Source: Polaribacter vadi
GTDB lineage: Bacteria; Bacteroidota; Bacteroidia; Flavobacteriales; Flavobacteriaceae
Assembly: GCF_001761365.1 (NCBI RefSeq)
Contig: NZ_CP017477.1
Location: 394,501-458,500 of the forward strand
Length of the DNA: 64,000 nucleotides
Direction of reading: 5' to 3'
This document shows positions 25,175 to 33,819 of the stretch, in pieces (within the stretch, counting starts at the first letter, position 1; every line of letters starts with the position of its first letter). Below the pieces are notes generated by a model that saw only the letters and a list, made by a program, of their open reading frames with translations, made no database searches and was not told where the DNA came from. Position numbers and translations under genes: made by a program.

Positions 25175-25187
25175 TAGATTTGTTAAA
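25175..25187 (+). promoter_or_regulatory. carH promoter -7 box with putative operator half-site
   Basis: TAGATTTG (25175-25182) fits TAnnTTTG. The segment ATTTGTTAAA (25178-25187) overlapping it recurs at the crtI promoter (26139-26148), where it is part of a palindrome. This suggests the regulator binds its own promoter as well as that of crtI. Confidence 0.5.
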
Positions 25188-25203
25188 TATAAAATTAAAT
25201 AAA

Positions 25204-26097
25204 TTGAACAATATTAAGCAAGATTTTACAATTAAAGACCTTGAAAATATCTCTGGAATAAAAGCGCACACAATTAGAATTTGGGAAAAGCGTTACAATT
25301 TATTATCACCAAAAAGATCAGAAACAAATATTAGGTATTATACTTCAGAAGATTTAACAAAACTCTTAAACATTGTGCTGTTAAACAATAATGAGTTTAA
25401 AATTTCTAAAATAGCAGCTATGTCAGATGAAGAAATTACGCTTCAATCTAGAGAGTTAGCCTTTAAAACTGCTATTAATGATGAAGCTATAAACTCTTTT
25501 AAAGTTTCGATGTTTCAGTTCGATAAAGTGTTATTTAACAATACTTATAATACGTTACTTCATAAAAAAACATTTAGGGATATTTTCAAAAATGTCTTTA
25601 TTCCCTTTTTAGAGCATATTGGTTTATTATGGCATACAGAAACTTTATTGCCTGCACATGAGCATTTTATATCGAATTTAATTGCACAGAAAATTCAAAT
25701 AAATACAGAAAAATTACAATTTAATATTATCAGTACAAATAAAACTTATGTATTGTTTTTACCAGATAACGAAATTCATGAATTAGGGTTGTTATATTTA
25801 AATTACGAGTTAGTCTTAAGAGGTTTTCATACTATCTATTTAGGGCAAAGTTTGCCTTTAGCAAACCTTAATTATTTTTTACAAGGTGATCGTGAAATTT
25901 GCTTTATAACTTCCTTAACCATACAGCCTTATGATGATAAAATAGAGAAATATTTTTATAACATTAATGAATTAATGACCAATAATAATCATAAATTTAT
26001 TGCAGTTGGTAGAAAAGTACAAAAAGTTAAACACTTAGATTTAAGCTCTAATATTACAATGTACGATTCTATATCAGATTTGTTAAAAGTCTTATAA
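25204..26097 (+). CDS. carH: CarH/LitR-type MerR regulator with B12-binding photosensor domain
   Basis: 297 residues from the TTG at 25204 (MNNIKQDFTIKDLENISGIK). No ATG exists in the frame, and a TTG at 25180 lies inside the -7 promoter box. A MerR-type winged helix spans residues 8-78. A four-helix cap (about 85-170) carries Trp143-x9-Glu153-His154 (WHTETLLPAHEH). A cobalamin-binding Rossmann domain (about 180-295) has Glu190-x-His192-x2-Gly195 (EIHELG), where His192 is the expected lower cobalt ligand. In Thermus CarH these residues, and the His beside the Trp (His144 here), carry the light reaction of adenosylcobalamin. Expected role: dark repressor of the crt operon that follows at 26161. 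Confidence 0.85.
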   Translation: MNNIKQDFTIKDLENISGIKAHTIRIWEKRYNLLSPKRSETNIRYYTSEDLTKLLNIVLLNNNEFKISKIAAMSDEEITLQSRELAFKTAINDEAINSFKVSMFQFDKVLFNNTYNTLLHKKTFRDIFKNVFIPFLEHIGLLWHTETLLPAHEHFISNLIAQKIQINTEKLQFNIISTNKTYVLFLPDNEIHELGLLYLNYELVLRGFHTIYLGQSLPLANLNYFLQGDREICFITSLTIQPYDDKIEKYFYNINELMTNNNHKFIAVGRKVQKVKHLDLSSNITMYDSISDLLKVL

Positions 26098-26135
26098 AGT
26101 TTTACAGTAATAATTTTTATTGTTTAATTAATATT

Positions 26136-26153
26136 TATATTTGTTAAACAAAT
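26136..26153 (+). promoter_or_regulatory. crt operon promoter with palindromic operator candidate
   Basis: TATATTTG (26136-26143) is a TAnnTTTG -7 box. Overlapping it is the perfect inverted repeat ATTTGTT-A-AACAAAT (26139-26153). The crtI ATG is at 26161, so the palindrome covers the promoter and transcription start, a plausible CarH operator. The left arm with the following AAA also occurs at the carH promoter. Confidence 0.6.
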
Positions 26154-26160
26154 AAATAGA

Positions 26161-27627
26161 ATGAATAAAAACATATATATAATAGGTTCAGGTTTTTCCT
26201 CTTTATCAGCTTCTTGCTATTTAGCAAAAGAAGGCTATAAAGTAACTGTTTTAGAAAAAAACGATACTTTAGGAGGTAGAGCAAGGCAATACAAAAAAGA
26301 TGGTTTTACTTTTGATTTAGGACCTTCTTGGTATTGGATGCCTGATGTTTTTGAGCGTTTTTTTGCAGATTTTGGCAAAAAACCTTCTGACTATTATATT
26401 TTAGATAAATTAAGTCCTGGTTACGAAGTTTATTTTGGTAAAAACGATTCTTTTAAAATATCAGATCGTTTAGAAGAAATTTATCAACTTTTTGAGGAAG
26501 AAGAAAAAGGGAGTTCAAAACATCTAAAAAGTTTTCTAGATTCAGCAAAATCAAACTATGAAACTGCAATTTTAGACTTGGTTTACAAACCAGGAATTTC
26601 TCCTTTAGAATTAGTGAATTCTACCACAATTGCAAGAGTAACTCAGTTTTTTTCGACCATAAGAACACAAGTTCGTAAAAATATAAAAAGTCAAAAATTA
26701 ATTCAAATTTTAGAATTTCCAGTATTGTTTTTAGGAGCAAAACCTAGCAATACTCCAGCTTTCTATAATTTTATGAACTATGCAGATTTTGGTTTAGGAA
26801 CTTGGCATCCAAGAGGAGGTATGTACAAAGTTATTGAAGGTATGGTTACTTTAGCAACAACTTTAGGTGTTAAATTTCAAGTTGATGCAAATGTAGAAAA
26901 GATTGTTGTTGATGAGCAAAACAATGTAAAAGGTTTGGTTGTAAATGGAGATGAAATTGAGACTAACTTAGTGTTAAGTGGTGCAGATTATCATCATACA
27001 GAAACCTTATTAAATCAAAATTTAAGACAATATTCAGAAATTTATTGGGCTAAAAAAACTTTTGCTCCATCATCTTTATTATTTTATGTTGGTTTTGATA
27101 AAAAAGTTAAAAATGTGAGCCATCATACTTTATTTTTTGATACAGATTTCGATTTGCATGCTGTAGAAATTTATGATCAACCAAAATGGCCAACAGCGCC
27201 ACTATTTTATGCTAACTTTACATCGATAACTGATAGAACTTCTGCTCCAGAAGGTAAGGAAGCTGGTTTTTTCTTAATTCCTTTAGCTCCAGGTATTGAA
27301 GATACAGAAGCATTAAGAGAAGAATATTTTCATAAAATAGTAGACAGATTTGAGTCTTTAACAAATCAAAAAATAAAAGAAAGTGTTTTATTTAAAAGAT
27401 CTTTTTGTGTAAAAGATTTTGAACAAGAATACAATTCTTACAAAGGCAATGCGTATGGAATGGCAAATACACTTTTACAAACAGCTTTTTTAAGACCAAG
27501 AATTAAGAGTAGTAAAGTAAATAATTTGTATTTTACAGGACAATTAACTGTGCCAGGTCCAGGTGTTCCTCCAGCATTAATATCAGGAAAAATAGCATCA
27601 GATTTAATTAAAAAAAATCAACTGTAA
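26161..27627 (+). CDS. crtI: Phytoene desaturase (lycopene-forming)
   Basis: 488 residues. FAD-binding N-terminus IIGSGFSSLSASCYLAKEGY with the acidic strand end VLEKND and GGRARQ. The C-terminal carotenoid-desaturase signature is FTGQLTVPGPGVPPALISGK. It converts colourless phytoene to lycopene by successive desaturations at the membrane. First gene of crtI-crtB-crtZ-crtY; crtB starts 1 bp after its stop. The third glycine of the usual dinucleotide motif is a serine (GSGFSS). Confidence 0.95.
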   Translation: MNKNIYIIGSGFSSLSASCYLAKEGYKVTVLEKNDTLGGRARQYKKDGFTFDLGPSWYWMPDVFERFFADFGKKPSDYYILDKLSPGYEVYFGKNDSFKISDRLEEIYQLFEEEEKGSSKHLKSFLDSAKSNYETAILDLVYKPGISPLELVNSTTIARVTQFFSTIRTQVRKNIKSQKLIQILEFPVLFLGAKPSNTPAFYNFMNYADFGLGTWHPRGGMYKVIEGMVTLATTLGVKFQVDANVEKIVVDEQNNVKGLVVNGDEIETNLVLSGADYHHTETLLNQNLRQYSEIYWAKKTFAPSSLLFYVGFDKKVKNVSHHTLFFDTDFDLHAVEIYDQPKWPTAPLFYANFTSITDRTSAPEGKEAGFFLIPLAPGIEDTEALREEYFHKIVDRFESLTNQKIKESVLFKRSFCVKDFEQEYNSYKGNAYGMANTLLQTAFLRPRIKSSKVNNLYFTGQLTVPGPGVPPALISGKIASDLIKKNQL

Positions 27628-27628
27628 T

Positions 27629-28471
27629 ATGAAAGAATTGTTTGATAGCGTTTCTAATAGATGTAGTGAATTGGTTACTAAAAAATATAGTACCTCCTTT
27701 TCTATGGCTGTAAATATGTTGTCGCCGAAAATAAGAGCAGACATTTATAATATTTATGGTTTTGTTCGTTTCGCAGACGAAATCGTAGATACTTTTCATG
27801 ATTACAACAAAGAGAAATTAATGGCACATTTTGAGCGCGATTATTATTTTGCAATAGAAGAAGGCATTAGTTTAAATCCTATTTTAAACTCTTTTCAGCA
27901 AACTGTAAAAAAGTATAATATTCCAGATCATATGGTTCAGGCTTTCTTAAAAAGCATGAAAGCAGATTTAAATAAAACCGAATATAATACCAAGGAAGAA
28001 TATGATGAATACATTTATGGCTCTGCAGATGTTGTAGGTTTAATGTGTTTAAAAGTTTTTGTTAATGGTGATGATGAAATGTTTAATAAGCTAAAAGATG
28101 CAGCAATGCGTTTGGGTTCTGCATTTCAAAAAGTAAACTTTTTAAGAGATTTAAAAGACGATTTTGAGTTGTTAAATCGTTCTTATTTCCCAAATATAGA
28201 TTTAGGTAAACTAGATCAAGCTTCTAAACAACTTATTATTGATGAAATTGAAGCCGATTTTAATTATGCGTATACAAATGGAATTTTAAAATTACCAGTA
28301 GAAGCAAAATTTGGAGTTTATATGGCTTATCGATATTATAGAAGGTTATTAAAAAAGCTAAAATCTGTTCCCTCTGAAAAAATTATGGATACAAGAATAA
28401 GAATTTCTGACCCAATGAAAATAAATTTGTTGGCTAGAAGTTATGTTAAATATAAATTGAATATTATTTAA
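27629..28471 (+). CDS. crtB: Phytoene synthase
   Basis: 280 residues of the squalene/phytoene synthase family. The first Asp-rich motif is D50-EIV-D54 (FADEIVDTF); the second lies in KVNFLRDLKDDFE (about 170-182), which binds Mg2+-diphosphate. YGSADVVGLMCLKVF is the conserved region before it. It condenses two geranylgeranyl diphosphates to phytoene. Tightly coupled to crtI upstream and crtZ downstream (2-bp gap). No crtE is in the window, so the precursor comes from elsewhere. Confidence 0.95.
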   Translation: MKELFDSVSNRCSELVTKKYSTSFSMAVNMLSPKIRADIYNIYGFVRFADEIVDTFHDYNKEKLMAHFERDYYFAIEEGISLNPILNSFQQTVKKYNIPDHMVQAFLKSMKADLNKTEYNTKEEYDEYIYGSADVVGLMCLKVFVNGDDEMFNKLKDAAMRLGSAFQKVNFLRDLKDDFELLNRSYFPNIDLGKLDQASKQLIIDEIEADFNYAYTNGILKLPVEAKFGVYMAYRYYRRLLKKLKSVPSEKIMDTRIRISDPMKINLLARSYVKYKLNII

Positions 28472-28473
28472 GC

Positions 28474-28920
28474 ATGTTAATATTAGTAACTTTAGTTGTT
28501 TTTTTATTAATGGAAGGTGTTACTTGGCTAACACACAAATACATAATGCACGGTTTTGGTTGGTTTTTACATGAAGATCATCATGAACCTGGTTATCCTC
28601 ATGTATTTGAGAAAAACGATGCTTTTTTTATTGTTTTTGCGATTCCTAGTATCGCATTATTTTATTTTGGAACGTATACAGAACACACCTATTTGTTCTT
28701 TATAGGTTTAGGTATTTTATGTTATGGAATCGCTTATTTTATGGTTCATGACGTTCTAATTCACCAGAGATTTAGTTGGTTTAAAAGAACAAATAATTGG
28801 TATTTAAAAGGATTGAGAAAAGCCCATAAAATACACCATAAAAATATGGGGAAAGAAGATAGCCAATGTTTTGGAATGTTATTTGTGCCTTTTAAATATT
28901 TTAAAGCGTATAAAAAATAG
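28474..28920 (+). CDS. crtZ: Beta-carotene hydroxylase
   Basis: 148 residues, a di-iron membrane hydroxylase of the fatty-acid-hydroxylase superfamily. All four histidine clusters are visible: H21KYIMH26, H33EDHH, HDVLIHQRF and HKIHHK, between hydrophobic helices. It adds 3-hydroxyl groups to the beta-ionone rings, turning beta-carotene into zeaxanthin via cryptoxanthin. Its position between crtB and crtY makes zeaxanthin the expected end product of this operon. Confidence 0.95.
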   Translation: MLILVTLVVFLLMEGVTWLTHKYIMHGFGWFLHEDHHEPGYPHVFEKNDAFFIVFAIPSIALFYFGTYTEHTYLFFIGLGILCYGIAYFMVHDVLIHQRFSWFKRTNNWYLKGLRKAHKIHHKNMGKEDSQCFGMLFVPFKYFKAYKK

Positions 28921-28976
28921 CGATTTCTTTCTATTATTTAAAATTTAAGCTCTAATTTAAAATGGTTTAATCAACA

Positions 28977-30116
28977 ATGGTAAAATACGATTATATAATT
29001 GTTGGTGCAGGAGCTGCAGGTTTAATGATGGCTTACAGAATGGCAAAAGAACCTTTTTTTGCTGATAAAACCATCTTAATTTTAGACAAAGAAAAGAAAA
29101 CACAAAACGATAGAACTTGGTGTTTCTGGGAACAAAACAAAGGAGAATGGGATGATATCTTACATCATTCTTGGAGTAAAATATACTTTACATCAGATTC
29201 TTATTCATCAAAAAAAAGTATTTCTCCTTACAAATACAAGATGATTAAAGGTGATGATTTCTATAAAAAAACATGGAAATCTCTAGAAAATAAATCAAAT
29301 ATCACTTTTCGTAAAGAACCTGTTTCTGAAATTCTTCAAGAAGAAAAATTCGCAACAGTAATAACTTCGAAAAACACATATTTTTCTAAAAATATCCTGA
29401 ATAGTATTTTGTTTTCTGACGATTATAAAAAACAATCAAAGTATCCAGCTTTACAGCAACATTTTGTAGGTTTTTTTATCAAAACAAAAGAAAATCACTT
29501 TGATAATTCCATTGCCACTTTTATGGATTTTTCTGTGGAACAAAAAGAAAATACACGTTTTATGTATGTGTTACCTTACAAAAAAAACGAAGCACTTTTT
29601 GAATACACACTTTTTTCTGCAGATTTATTACCTTATGATGAATACAAGGTAGGAATCGAAAAATATCTGCTAGAAAAAGGAATCACAGATTATGAAATTA
29701 TTGAAAAGGAGCAGGGTTCAATACCAATGACCAGTTATGAATTTTGGAAAAAGAATTCAAAAAACATCATAAATATTGGCACTTCAGGTGGTTGGAGCAA
29801 AGCAAGTACAGGTTTTACTTTTAAAAATATTGATAAAAAAACTGTTGAATTAATTCATCATTTAAAACAAGAAAAATCTCTAGAAACGTTTCATCAAAAA
29901 ACAAAATTTTGGCTTTATGATTTATTATTGTTAGATATTTTAGCCAAAAAAAATTATTTAGGAGCTTCTATATTTTCTAAAATGTTTAAAAATATTGCTC
30001 CTCAAAAAATCTTCAAATTCTTGGACGAAGAAACTACAATTGTAGAAGAGATTCAAATTTTTTCTAAAATGCAGAAAAGATTATTTTCTAAAGCACTTAT
30101 TAGGCGAATTTTCTAA
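28977..30116 (+). CDS. crtY: Lycopene beta-cyclase
   Basis: 379 residues of the CrtY/LCY flavoprotein family: N-terminal dinucleotide fold IIVGAGAAGLMMAYRM, NDRTWCFWEQ (the conserved RTW-FW segment), GSIPMTSYEF and GTSGGWSKASTGFTF in the C-terminal half. It forms the beta rings of beta-carotene from lycopene. Last gene of the operon, 56 bp after crtZ. No blh (carotene cleavage) or rhodopsin gene follows within the window. Confidence 0.93.
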   Translation: MVKYDYIIVGAGAAGLMMAYRMAKEPFFADKTILILDKEKKTQNDRTWCFWEQNKGEWDDILHHSWSKIYFTSDSYSSKKSISPYKYKMIKGDDFYKKTWKSLENKSNITFRKEPVSEILQEEKFATVITSKNTYFSKNILNSILFSDDYKKQSKYPALQQHFVGFFIKTKENHFDNSIATFMDFSVEQKENTRFMYVLPYKKNEALFEYTLFSADLLPYDEYKVGIEKYLLEKGITDYEIIEKEQGSIPMTSYEFWKKNSKNIINIGTSGGWSKASTGFTFKNIDKKTVELIHHLKQEKSLETFHQKTKFWLYDLLLLDILAKKNYLGASIFSKMFKNIAPQKIFKFLDEETTIVEEIQIFSKMQKRLFSKALIRRIF

Positions 30117-30236
30117 ATTTTTTATCCATTTATATATTTGTTTCGTCCAAATTCACAAATATTCATTTTATATTAATTGAATTGTAAAATAGTTACTTTT
30201 AATAACATTTATACCTTAAAAATATAGTAGTATATC

Positions 30237-30244
30237 TATATTTG
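30237..30244 (+). promoter_or_regulatory. -7 promoter element upstream of the metallophosphoesterase gene
   Basis: TATATTTG (TAnnTTTG) in the 221-bp gap after crtY, 93 nt before the ATG at 30338. The gap shows no clear terminator or coding frame. Confidence 0.45.
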
Positions 30245-30337
30245 CACTTTTTTATTCCTATGAATATAAAAGTCTAACTTTTATGTTTCCTTCGATCTAA
30301 AATAGTATTATTATTTATTAAAATTATCAAACAATAA

Positions 30338-31126
30338 ATGAAGTTTTCAAAAATTATACTTTTAATTGTAATTGCATTTACGTTCAATAATTGCGATCAT
30401 TTTTTCGAATTTAGCGTGTACGAAGCAAACGTAATTCGAGAGCATAAAAATACAACCGCTAAAAATTTAGAATTATTAAAGAACGTTACTACAGCTTCTG
30501 ATGATTTTAAATTCGCTTTTATAACAGATGTCCATTATTATTATGATGATCTTAAAACAATCGTCGACGATATTAATAAGAGAGATGATGTAAAATTTGT
30601 GGTTTTTGGTGGCGATATTGCAGACCAAGCATTGTTAAAAGAATATGAGATTTTTTATGATATTATGACAAATCTTAAAAAACCATATTTAACAGTAATT
30701 GGTAATCATGACTATAATTCGAATGGTGCTTTTATTTACAAGCAAATGTTTGGAGATTATAACTATTCCTTCGAATTTAATAATAATAAATTTGTTGTGT
30801 TCGACAATATTTATTTGGAAAGTGATAATGAAGTAGATTTTGATTGGTTATCATCAGCATTAAGTGACAATGCCAATTATAATCAAGTATTTTCATTTGC
30901 ACATATTCCAACAATTAGCGATGATATTACACCAGAAATGCAGGAAAAATATAAATCTATCATGCTCGATAATAATGTTGCACTTTCTGTTCATGGCCAT
31001 ACACACAGTTATTCTTATGAACCTGGAGTTGTAAGTTATTTAATAATACCAACAGTTAAAGACACTGCTTATGGTATTATTAGTGTTCAAAAAGATACTT
31101 TTAATGTAGAACTTATAGAGTTATAA
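30338..31126 (+). CDS. Calcineurin-like metallophosphoesterase, putative lipoprotein
   Basis: 262 residues. The N-terminus MKFSKIILLIVIAFTFNNC looks like a lipoprotein signal with Cys19. Metallophosphoesterase motifs occur in order: TDVHYYY (about 66), GGDIADQ (about 91), GNHDYN (about 120), FAHIP (about 188) and GHTHSY (about 220). These assemble a two-metal phosphoesterase site. Probably periplasmic and membrane-anchored; the substrate is unknown. It is followed 6 bp later by a beta-barrel-like gene, so the two probably share an operon. Confidence 0.88.
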   Translation: MKFSKIILLIVIAFTFNNCDHFFEFSVYEANVIREHKNTTAKNLELLKNVTTASDDFKFAFITDVHYYYDDLKTIVDDINKRDDVKFVVFGGDIADQALLKEYEIFYDIMTNLKKPYLTVIGNHDYNSNGAFIYKQMFGDYNYSFEFNNNKFVVFDNIYLESDNEVDFDWLSSALSDNANYNQVFSFAHIPTISDDITPEMQEKYKSIMLDNNVALSVHGHTHSYSYEPGVVSYLIIPTVKDTAYGIISVQKDTFNVELIEL

Positions 31127-31132
31127 ATAAAG

Positions 31133-31729
31133 ATGAAGTTTAAAAATATTTTAATAGTACCTATCATATTACTGGTTTTTGTAAAATCTTTTGCGCAAGA
31201 AAAAGATTCAATTCAAGATAAATCTTGGTATACTCCAGATTATGTAAAAATGCAATTTGCAGGAAATATTGGTTTTTTATCAGTGGGAGCAGGTTATCAA
31301 TTATTTAATGAAGTATTATATACAGAATTACTCTATGGTTTTGTACCAAAATCTATTTCAAGAGCAGAAAATATTCATTTAATCACTTTAAAAAATACAT
31401 TTCCTCTTTTTAGAAAAAAAATAGGAAAAGAGTTGACTTTAATTCCAATAGCAGGTATTGCTGTAACGTATGATGTTGGTTCAACAACCTTTACAACACT
31501 TCCAGATAAATTTCCTGAGGGTTATTATTTTCCCACGGCTTTTCATGCAACTTTGTATGCAGGAGCTATGGTTCATCAAGATTTTAAAAACAAAAGTATT
31601 TTTAAAGGAGCCGATTTTTATTTAGAAGTTGGTACTGTAGAATCTTATTTATGGTATGCAGTTGTAAATGAATCTGTAACATTTAAAAACGTTTTCAGTA
31701 CTTCAGTTGGCGTAAATTTTTACTTTTAA
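31133..31729 (+). CDS. Exported beta-rich protein, unknown function
   Basis: 198 residues with a signal peptide (MKFKNILIVPIILLVFVKSFAQ). The mature sequence alternates short beta strands (VKMQFAGNIGFLSVGAGYQL, YTELLYGFVPK) and ends VGVNFYF, consistent with a small outer-membrane barrel. It is probably co-transcribed with the phosphoesterase. I do not recognise a family beyond that. A dispersed repeat and a terminator follow. Confidence 0.75.
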   Translation: MKFKNILIVPIILLVFVKSFAQEKDSIQDKSWYTPDYVKMQFAGNIGFLSVGAGYQLFNEVLYTELLYGFVPKSISRAENIHLITLKNTFPLFRKKIGKELTLIPIAGIAVTYDVGSTTFTTLPDKFPEGYYFPTAFHATLYAGAMVHQDFKNKSIFKGADFYLEVGTVESYLWYAVVNESVTFKNVFSTSVGVNFYF

Positions 31730-31738
31730 TATTTTTTT

Positions 31739-31812
31739 GGGCGTTTTAACGGGCTTTCAATTATATCTTTTTTCCGAAAAAGAAAAAAGGATGCCATTTC
31801 AATCCCTAACGC
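31739..31812 (+). repeat. Dispersed 3'-end repeat, family 1, copy C (best preserved)
   Basis: Starts GGGCGTTTTAACGGGCTTTC 9 bp after the stop codon, continues through ATATCTTTTTTCC and AAAAAAGGATGCCATTTC, and ends AATCCCTAACGC. The middle can fold as a T-run/A-run hairpin. Copies A (15477) and B (18597) share both halves, all located behind a gene in the same sense. Confidence 0.85.
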
Positions 31813-31868
31813 AATTTTTTTGCTAGCTATTTTAGTTTCCGAAAATAAATAGTTTTTTATTAATATAT

Positions 31869-31908
31869 TAAGACCTTTCAAAGTTTCAAATTTGAAAGGT
31901 CTTTTTTT
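31869..31908. terminator. Bidirectional terminator between the 31133 gene and argH
   Basis: Arms AAGACCTTTCAAA (31870-31882) and TTTGAAAGGTCTT (31891-31903), loop of 8, then a T run. It lies 4 bp before the argH stop on the other strand, so it probably ends both transcripts. Confidence 0.85.
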
Positions 31909-31911
31909 ATG

Positions 31912-33186
31912 TTATTTAGGATATTTCTCAGCAATTTTATCCAAACTCAAATTATGAATACTACCCACATGTGTATGTTGTTTTCCTAAATCTGGCTTAT
32001 AAGTTCCACTTTGAACTTGACCACCAATTTGTTGATAGGCTTCTCTAAAACTCATTCCTTCAACAACCAAATTGTTGATAGAATCTACCGTAAATAAATA
32101 CTGATATTTTTCATCATTCAAATCGATATCTTTTACAATAACTTGTTGAATGGAGTAATTAAAAATGTCTAAAATATCTTTTACATCTTCAAAAGCAGCA
32201 ATGATGTTCTCTTTCAATAATTGAAAATCTCTGTGATAACCTGTTGGTAAATTATTGGTGATCATCACCATTTCTGTATGCAAAGCCTGAATTTTATTAC
32301 ATTTTCCACGAATCAATTCAAAAACATCAGGATTTTTTTTATGAGGCATAATGCTACTTCCTGTCGTTAATTCATCAGGAAAAGAAATAAAACCAAAATT
32401 CTGACTCATATACAAACAGACATCCATTGCAAAACGAGACATAGTGTTACACAAACCACCCAAAGCAGATGCAATAGAACGTTCGCTTTTTCCACGACTT
32501 AATTGTGCAGCAACTACATTGTATTTTAAGGTTGCAAATTCTAATTCTTTGGTAGTTAATTCTCTATCAATAGGAAAAGAAGAACCATACCCAGCAGCAG
32601 AACCCAAAGGATTTTGATCTACCACTTTTGCAACTGCATTTAGCATATAAACATCATCAATTAGCAATTCTGCATAGGCAGAAAACCACAATCCAAAAGA
32701 CGATGGCATTGCAACCTGTAAATGTGTATAACCAGGTAAAAGGCTTTTTTTATGCGTTTCAGCAAGATTTAATAAGGTATCAAATAAAGTTTTAGTTTTA
32801 TCATTTATAATGGCTAAATTCTCTTTATAATACAATTGAAGCGCCACTAAAACTTGGTCATTTCTAGAACGAGCTGTGTGAATTTTCTTACCAACTTCAC
32901 CTAATTTATTGGTTAATTCCCACTCAATTTTAGAATGTACATCTTCAAAAGAAGGTTCAATTACAAACGTTCCGTTTTCAATATCTGAAGCTAATTCTTG
33001 CAAACCTCTTTTTAAATCTTTTAACTCATCAGCAGAAATAATACCTATAGATTCCAGCATTATTGCGTGAGCTAAAGAAGCCTGAACATCATATTTTGCA
33101 ATATGGATATCAATCTCTCTATCATTACCCACTGTAAAGTTTTCTATTTGTTTATCTATTGAAAATCCTTTATCCCAAAGTTTCAT
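31912..33186 (-). CDS. argH: Argininosuccinate lyase
   Basis: 424 residues of the fumarase/aspartase superfamily. Signature GSSIMPHKKNPDVFELIRGK (catalytic Ser loop) at about 280-300, HTARSRNDQV near 100 and TGYHRDFQL near 318. It splits argininosuccinate into arginine and fumarate, the last step of arginine synthesis. Somewhat shorter than the E. coli enzyme (457) but complete. Last gene of the reverse-strand arginine/proline operon. Confidence 0.95.
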   Translation of the reverse strand: MKLWDKGFSIDKQIENFTVGNDREIDIHIAKYDVQASLAHAIMLESIGIISADELKDLKRGLQELASDIENGTFVIEPSFEDVHSKIEWELTNKLGEVGKKIHTARSRNDQVLVALQLYYKENLAIINDKTKTLFDTLLNLAETHKKSLLPGYTHLQVAMPSSFGLWFSAYAELLIDDVYMLNAVAKVVDQNPLGSAAGYGSSFPIDRELTTKELEFATLKYNVVAAQLSRGKSERSIASALGGLCNTMSRFAMDVCLYMSQNFGFISFPDELTTGSSIMPHKKNPDVFELIRGKCNKIQALHTEMVMITNNLPTGYHRDFQLLKENIIAAFEDVKDILDIFNYSIQQVIVKDIDLNDEKYQYLFTVDSINNLVVEGMSFREAYQQIGGQVQSGTYKPDLGKQHTHVGSIHNLSLDKIAEKYPK

Positions 33187-33250
33187 GTGAAAATTGTTTA
33201 AGCGTTTATTTGTTTAATCGTGTACTTGTTAAAAAGTGAACATAAGGAAA

Positions 33251-33772
33251 CTATTTCCAGAATTTCCACCATTTTTTCAAATCTATAACTGGTTTAAATC
33301 TATATTGAGTCGCTTTTTCTTCTAATTCTATATCGAAAAAACGTTTTCCAAGAAGAACCTCTATTTGATTCCATATAATTTCAGAAGTATCTTCAGAATC
33401 TTTTTCTATTGCTAATGCTTCTCCAGAATCTTCAACTCTTTCATCATTAACTTCAATAATTGAACGTTTTTCAACTCCTTTTTCACTATAATTAATATTG
33501 AAAACCATGGAAGTTTCTGAAAGCGCAAAAGTTAAAACATGATCATTTTTTAAATTAAACGATTGTTCGCAATTCTCCATTCCAATAAAAATAAGTGTTC
33601 CAGTTTTTGTAAAATGAACATTGCAAATTTTATCATCAGTCCAGTTTGCAGAAGCTGTTTCAAAATCAATTTCAGCAACTTTTTCTAAATTCCAACCTAA
33701 TTGATTTTGAAGACTCTCAAAATCATTTTCATAATTTTTATTAATGGCTATTCCTGAAATATTATACCCCAT
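33251..33772 (-). CDS. Unknown protein encoded within the arginine operon
   Basis: 173 residues, cytoplasmic: no signal peptide or membrane helix. It begins MGYNISGIAINKNYENDFES, has an acidic central part (DERVEDSGEALAIEKDSEDT) and ends with an aromatic, basic tail (LKKWWKFWK). I do not recognise a domain. It sits between argE and argH in the same direction with 47 and 64-bp gaps, so it is likely co-transcribed with them, but nothing in the sequence shows a role in arginine metabolism. Confidence 0.75.
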   Translation of the reverse strand: MGYNISGIAINKNYENDFESLQNQLGWNLEKVAEIDFETASANWTDDKICNVHFTKTGTLIFIGMENCEQSFNLKNDHVLTFALSETSMVFNINYSEKGVEKRSIIEVNDERVEDSGEALAIEKDSEDTSEIIWNQIEVLLGKRFFDIELEEKATQYRFKPVIDLKKWWKFWK

Positions 33773-33819
33773 AATTTTTAAAATCTAAACTTATCTCTTT
33801 TCTTTTGTCTTGCTTCTTT

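Noticed and set aside
27608..27799. 63-codon frame antisense to crtI/crtB
   Set aside because: Shadow of the strongly conserved crtB coding sequence; no independent signals.
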